NCBI RefSeq assembly: GCF_001541345.2 | Contig: NZ_LMVL02000010.1 | Location: 1-64,000, forward strand | Length of the DNA: 64,000 bases | Reading direction: 5' to 3' | From: Gillisella vitis | GTDB lineage: Bacteria; Pseudomonadota; Alphaproteobacteria; Rhizobiales; Rhizobiaceae | Part shown: piece after piece, positions 60,790-64,000 of the stretch | How positions within the stretch are numbered: position 1 is the stretch's first letter | How the letters are laid out: each line of letters begins with the position of its first letter | Made by a program: the position numbers and the translations under genes | Notes under the pieces: model-generated | Told to the model about the DNA's origin: nothing | The model's input: the letters and a program-made list of their open reading frames with translations, nothing else | Database searches by the model: none

Positions 60790-61563
60790 TCAGATAAATG
60801 GACGGCGCATGACGCCATCGGGCGTCCAGTTTGCGGCGGCCTGAAGACCGGCGCTGTCGAGGATCTCGCATCCACGGTCCAGCCAGCGGATCAGGCCACG
60901 GGCGGTCAGCTTTTTCAATGTCTTGTTGGTGTGAACGATCGAAAGGCCGAGCGTGTCGGCAACATGGACCTGGGTGATTGGTAAATAGGGTTTCTCCGCG
61001 TCGATGAGCCCTGCTACCCGGCCGCGATCATCCAGGAAAGCCAGCAGATAGGCAGCGCGCTCCAGTGCGGTGCGCCGGCCAATGCTGATCAGATGATCGT
61101 CCAGCATGCTTTCTTCGCGTGAAGCGATCCAGGTCAGGTCGTAGCCAAGGCCTGGATGTTTTTCGAAAAGGGAGAAAAGCCGCTCTCGCTCAAACACGCA
61201 GAGCCGCATAGGTGTCAGCGCTTCGACGGAATGGGCCATTTCATCGAAAACCGCGCCCTGCAAACCGATCATATCGCCGGGAACCACGTAATTCAGAATC
61301 TGCCGTCGGCCATCCTCGAGGATTTTATAGCGAAATCCCCAGCCGGTCAGGGTTGTGTAAAGATGGGCGCTATGGCTGCCTTCGACCAGAATTGTGGTCC
61401 CTGCATCAGCATGAAATTCACCCTTGCGGAAGGCGCGGACGAACTCAAGTTCGCCGGGTGTAAATTCGCGGAAATGGTCGTTGAGGCGGATGGGGCAGAC
61501 CAGACAGGCCGTGTGAATTCCGTTCTTGAGCCGTTCTCCATGTCTTGCCGGTTCCTCTGGCAT
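60790..61563 (-). CDS. Crp/Fnr-family transcriptional regulator
   Basis: A 257-aa regulator. The cyclic-nucleotide-type effector domain spans about residues 35-150 (LVEGSHSAHLYTTLTGWGFR, YVVPGDMIGLQG), and the C-terminal helix-turn-helix is LPITQVHVADTLGLSIVHTN KTLKKL. The N terminus has CLVCPIR, a single CxxC, not the four-Cys iron-sulfur set of true Fnr, so oxygen sensing by a cluster is doubtful. AAGGAG precedes the ATG. It is divergent from the receiver-protein gene across 140 bp. Confidence 0.88.
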   Translation of the reverse strand: MPEEPARHGERLKNGIHTACLVCPIRLNDHFREFTPGELEFVRAFRKGEFHADAGTTILVEGSHSAHLYTTLTGWGFRYKILEDGRRQILNYVVPGDMIGLQGAVFDEMAHSVEALTPMRLCVFERERLFSLFEKHPGLGYDLTWIASREESMLDDHLISIGRRTALERAAYLLAFLDDRGRVAGLIDAEKPYLPITQVHVADTLGLSIVHTNKTLKKLTARGLIRWLDRGCEILDSAGLQAAANWTPDGVMRRPFI

Positions 61564-61703
61564 TCCGTCTCCTTATTCGCTTTTATTTTCAGTAAAGTAT
61601 CAGGATGAGCAAATGTTCCTGATTGAGGAGGGTGACATGTCTTTTTTAAATGACCTGGAGCGGTGCAGTGCCGATAAGGGCTTTTAAGCAAAAAGGTTAA
61701 TCA

Positions 61704-62132
61704 ATGACTGAAAAACCGCTGCATGTACTCGTTGCTGAAAAGCAAGCCCTGATCGCCATTGAGATCGAGGTCTTGCTCACGGAAGTGGCAGGCGGCAAAA
61801 TCACCGTCTGTCTGCCTCGCGATATGCCATTGAGGTTGACGGAAGCCCGCTATGACGTGGTGCTGATCGATGCGACCATCATGCCGGAGCAGAACCGTAC
61901 GCGGTTCGATCTCATTCGAAGTCATAATGCCGGGGTGGTTTTTCTGACCTCCTTCGACGAGGTGCCGGGATTTAGTCAGCCGGAACCTGGTTTTGCGCTG
62001 CTGACGAAGCCGTTTGACGAACAACGGCTCCTGGCTGCGGTGTTCCAAGCGGCGGCCAATCGAGATCCGATGGGCATGGGTTTAGACACAAAGATCAATG
62101 GGAATGGCGCCGATCAGGGGCCGAACAGATGA
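61704..62132 (+). CDS. Stand-alone response-regulator receiver protein, atypical
   Basis: A 142-aa protein made of one receiver domain plus a short polar tail. It aligns as VLVAEKQALIAIEIE with the usual VLVVEDEALIALEIE, so the acidic pair is reduced to E12 with Lys at the next place. D56 (VVLIDATI) is the phospho-acceptor, with T82 (FLTSF) and K102 (LLTKPFDE) kept. No output domain is present. It lies beside nepR-ecfG, but it is not PhyR, since no sigma-like domain precedes the receiver. Phosphorylation may be weak or altered. Confidence 0.8.
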   Translation: MTEKPLHVLVAEKQALIAIEIEVLLTEVAGGKITVCLPRDMPLRLTEARYDVVLIDATIMPEQNRTRFDLIRSHNAGVVFLTSFDEVPGFSQPEPGFALLTKPFDEQRLLAAVFQAAANRDPMGMGLDTKINGNGADQGPNR

Positions 62133-62142
62133 CGACTAAATC

Positions 62143-62179
62143 TCTCCCGGTCGACGCGACCTGCGCGCCGGCCGGGAGA
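62143..62179. terminator. Hairpin between convergent receiver and ecfG genes
   Basis: An 8-bp stem tctcccgg / ccgggaga encloses a GC-rich, partly self-complementary loop. It lies between two convergent genes and can end both transcripts. Confidence 0.6.
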
Positions 62180-62184
62180 TGACA

Positions 62185-62751
62185 TCACACCGCGAATGCG
62201 CGTTTCGTCACCGCAGCGTCGTGAGCGTCTGGGCCAAAGTCGCCTTCACCGCTGACGCCAAGAATTTCCTGCAGACGATTTCGCGCCCGGTTGATCCGGC
62301 TCTTGATGGTACCAACGGCGCAACCGCAAATTTCCGCCGCTTCCTCATAGGCGAAACCGGAGGCACCCACCAGAATAATGGCTTCACGCTGGTCGCTCGG
62401 CAGTTGATCGAGCGCCTTTTTGAAGTCCTGAAGGTCGAGCGAACCGTATTGTTGAGGATGAACGGCCAGTTGTGAGGTGAAAATGCCGTCGGGGTCCGAG
62501 ACCTCACGACCGCGCTTGCGCATTTGCGAATAGAATTCGTTGCGCAGAATGGTGAACAACCAGGCTTTCATATTGGTGCCTGGTTCGAAATGATCCTGCT
62601 TTGCCCAGGCTTTCATGATCGTATCCTGGACAAGATCATCCGCGACGTGATGCCGTCCGGCCAGCGACACGGCAAACGCGCGTAGATTGGGCAGGGCAGC
62701 AAGCATATCTCTCTTGAAGCCGCGATCATCCGATTGCTTTTCAAGGGTCAT
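62185..62751 (-). CDS. ecfG: EcfG general stress ECF sigma factor
   Basis: A 188-aa ECF sigma factor of the alphaproteobacterial EcfG/RpoE2 type. Region 2 is FAVSLAGRHHVADDLVQDTI MKAW with the NMKAWLFTILRNEFYSQ block; region 4 is LPSDQREAIILVGASGFAYE EAAEICGCAVGTIKSRINRA. ATG 62751 overlaps the nepR stop as ATGA, the classical nepR-ecfG arrangement. Its own consensus (GGAAC-N16-CGTT) lies upstream of nepR, which implies autoregulation. Confidence 0.93.
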   Translation of the reverse strand: MTLEKQSDDRGFKRDMLAALPNLRAFAVSLAGRHHVADDLVQDTIMKAWAKQDHFEPGTNMKAWLFTILRNEFYSQMRKRGREVSDPDGIFTSQLAVHPQQYGSLDLQDFKKALDQLPSDQREAIILVGASGFAYEEAAEICGCAVGTIKSRINRARNRLQEILGVSGEGDFGPDAHDAAVTKRAFAV

Positions 62752-62963
62752 CGAGCAGTGTCCTTCCTGTCGCACTGTTTCCCCGCGTTTTGTTCGGCGG
62801 CATCCAGACGCTCAAGCAAGTCCATGAAACGGTCCGGAATCCCTTCCTCCTGGACGGAATCGTAGAATTTCCGGAGCTTGCTGCTGATCGTGCCGTGTGC
62901 CTCAGCCTGGAGTCCCTCGGTTCCATCCTCTCCTGCGTCACGATGATTATGCTGGTTGTTCAT
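62748..62963 (-). CDS. nepR: NepR anti-sigma factor
   Basis: A 71-aa NepR. The conserved core ISSKLRKFYDSVQEEGIPDR is followed by FMDLLERLDAAE; the N terminus is polar and disordered, as usual. NepR holds EcfG inactive until phosphorylated PhyR takes it away. It is translationally coupled to ecfG and is preceded by an exact EcfG promoter. The phyR gene, often next to it, is not in the window on this side. Confidence 0.93.
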   Translation of the reverse strand: MNNQHNHRDAGEDGTEGLQAEAHGTISSKLRKFYDSVQEEGIPDRFMDLLERLDAAEQNAGKQCDRKDTAR

Positions 62964-62997
62964 GATGTCTCTGACGGTTGATTTTAATGTCAGGCTT

Positions 62998-63022
62998 AAC
63001 GGACCATATCTGAGAAGGTTCC
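62998..63022 (-). promoter_or_regulatory. EcfG-type autoregulatory promoter of nepR-ecfG
   Basis: On the minus strand GGAAC (63022-63018) and CGTT (63001-62998) are separated by 16 nt, an exact match to the general-stress consensus, 35 bp before the nepR ATG. Confidence 0.8.
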
Positions 63023-63324
63023 GCTCTCCACCGGATATTTTTTCGTCGTGTCAGTCTCTGGTGTCAGGCATGATGCAAGGAGGAAATTACGCTGGAAATA
63101 TAACGTGTTAAATTGAAATGTCGCATATCGGCAACGTGATGTCGAGTGACAGCATTTCATCAAATTAAGGTGAAATGATAACGGTTCTCAATTGACGGCT
63201 GTGGAAGACGGCGATCTCTGGAGCCAGACGTTGTGCTGCGCTTGAGGCGGGCAAGACTTTTCCAGAGCTTCCAGATTGCCGCTAACGGGTTTGCGGCAAA
63301 AAGTGACGCCTTGACGAGACCAGT
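63023..63324. other. Spacer between divergent nepR and DUF1328 genes
   Basis: Apart from the two EcfG promoters at its ends I see no gene or clear structure. The spacing leaves no room for phyR. Confidence 0.45.
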
Positions 63325-63349
63325 GGAACTTTAGCCCCAGCTTTTCGTT
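63325..63349 (+). promoter_or_regulatory. EcfG-type promoter of the second DUF1328 gene
   Basis: GGAAC at 63325-63329 and CGTT at 63346-63349 are separated by 16 nt, again an exact match, 31 nt before the ATG. Confidence 0.78.
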
Positions 63350-63380
63350 TCTAAATCAGTTGTTAACGGAGTTCAAATCC

Positions 63381-63545
63381 ATGCTGTATTATTCTCTCGT
63401 CTTTCTCGTCGTCGCTCTTATCGCCGCCGCATTGGGTTTTGGTGGTATTGCTGGCGCTTCAGCCGGTATTGCAAAGATCCTATTCTTTGTCTTCATCGTG
63501 CTCTTCCTGATTTCGCTGGTGAGCCGTCTGTTCAGGCGCGCCTAA
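63381..63545 (+). CDS. DUF1328 small membrane protein, copy 2
   Basis: A 54-aa peptide with the same plan as the gene at 60446: helix YYSLVFLVVALIAAALGF, loop GGIAGASAGIAK, helix ILFFVFIVLFLISLVS, and a basic end RLFRRA. The family function is unknown; the exact EcfG promoter upstream places it in the general stress response. CGGAG lies upstream at somewhat long spacing. A strong bidirectional terminator follows. Confidence 0.9.
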   Translation: MLYYSLVFLVVALIAAALGFGGIAGASAGIAKILFFVFIVLFLISLVSRLFRRA

Positions 63546-63567
63546 TCTCTGCGAACGGATAGTAACA

Positions 63568-63595
63568 ATAAGGCCCGGCAATTGCCGGGCCTTAT
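63568..63595. terminator. Bidirectional terminator after DUF1328 copy 2
   Basis: A perfect 12-bp stem ataaggcccggc / gccgggccttat with a 4-nt loop and flanking A and T serves this gene and the convergent gene at the window end. Confidence 0.8.
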
Positions 63596-63676
63596 TGCGT
63601 TTGCTGAACGGAACGGAAAGCACAGCGAGTGTAACAAGGTTCACAGTGCTATTGGGTTTCCATGGTCTTATGGGTG

Positions 63677-63997
63677 CTAGAAACGATTATTGTCCAAGGC
63701 CACAGCCTGCACCTGTTTTTGAGAACCGCCCTGGCTTTTCAGCGCTTGCAGTTCGCTCGCTCCCATGATGGAGCGGATGCCAGTTTTTCCTGCAAGCAGG
63801 CTTGGCGCGACGGGAACACAATCCCCATACATCTTAAGGGCATAGCCTTCCAGACGACGCAATTTCTCCGGCAGATCTGCCCGGCACAGGTTCGCATCGG
63901 CATAGTCGATGACTGCGACGGGCCGCTCAATGCAGTCGGTTCGTTCGGGATGACAAGCAACAATCACCATTATTGCCGCAAAGCTCATCATGGCCAA
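63677..63997 (-). CDS. Hypothetical lipoprotein-like protein, start possibly beyond the window
   Basis: A frame of about 106 codons whose N terminus is hydrophobic and ends in a lipobox-like VIVAC near residue 15, followed by a polar domain with three further Cys (TDCIERP, ANLCRADLP, YGDCVPV) that could form disulfides in the periplasm. The first start is TTG at 63997, with ATGs at 63991 and 63988; the frame is still open at the window edge, so the true start may lie outside. I do not recognise the family. Confidence 0.5.
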   Translation of the reverse strand: MAMMSFAAIMVIVACHPERTDCIERPVAVIDYADANLCRADLPEKLRRLEGYALKMYGDCVPVAPSLLAGKTGIRSIMGASELQALKSQGGSQKQVQAVALDNNRF

Positions 63998-64000
63998 TCT

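Noticed and set aside
1..64000. tRNA, rRNA or prophage genes
   Set aside because: No cloverleaf, rRNA signature, integrase, capsid or terminase motif was seen on either strand by reading; a tRNA scan was not possible.

Overview
The window is about 58% GC chromosome-type DNA from an alphaproteobacterium of the Rhizobiaceae, most likely the Agrobacterium/Allorhizobium/Rhizobium group. The evidence is a nearly complete succinoglycan exo cluster in the Sinorhizobium/Agrobacterium gene order, an frc fructose locus with the rhizobial gene set, a NepR-EcfG general stress module with matching promoters, an iron-rhodo-box type site before exbB, and short palindromic intergenic repeats of a rhizobial kind. 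I saw no transposase, phage gene, CRISPR array, tRNA or rRNA.

Layout. (1) 0.3-1.8 kb: an atypical pyruvate-kinase-like gene. (2) 1.9-21.2 kb: exopolysaccharide genes exoP-O-M-A-L-K-H-T on the minus strand, exoW-V on plus, exoU and exoX on minus, exoY-F-Q on plus. They cover lipid-linked octasaccharide assembly (Y, A, L, M, O, U, W), decoration (H, V), flipping (T), polymerisation and export (P, Q, F), trimming (K) and control (X). exoN, exoI, exoB and exoZ are not here; the exoN position between exoP and exoO is a gap of about 0.6 kb. (3) 21.4-22.3 kb: three small conserved-looking genes. (4) 22.4-25.3 kb: hydrolase, VOC ring-cleaving dioxygenase and divergent LysR, resembling an MhqO/MhqD-type quinone detoxification set. 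(5) 25.6-26.8 kb: an orphan Wza-type export lipoprotein. (6) 26.9-33.7 kb: TetR, lignostilbene-type carotenoid-cleavage oxygenase, FUSC aromatic-acid exporter, aldehyde dehydrogenase, second TetR. This is the most interesting block: a plausible pathway that cleaves a plant hydroxystilbene to aldehydes, oxidises them and exports the acids. (7) 33.8-46.8 kb: histidine utilisation, with hutI-H-G-U-D on minus, hutF divergent, and an amino-acid ABC importer operon that ends with hutC and an LLM monooxygenase. (8) 47.0-52.7 kb: frcBCAK with ROK regulator and an RbsD/FucU mutarotase. (9) 52.8-56.2 kb: SDR, Lrp-type regulator, arginase, ornithine cyclodeaminase. (10) 56.3-60.1 kb: a PMP3 peptide, a GH105 hydrolase and exbB-exbD-tonB. 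(11) 60.4-64 kb: two DUF1328 peptides, a Crp/Fnr regulator, a stand-alone receiver, nepR-ecfG and a lipoprotein-like gene cut near the window edge.

The accessory content (stilbene cleavage, unsaturated rhamnogalacturonide hydrolase, exopolysaccharide, plant-derived sugar and amino-acid uptake) suits a plant-associated bacterium. Gene names rest on recognised motifs, lengths and gene order; no database search was run.
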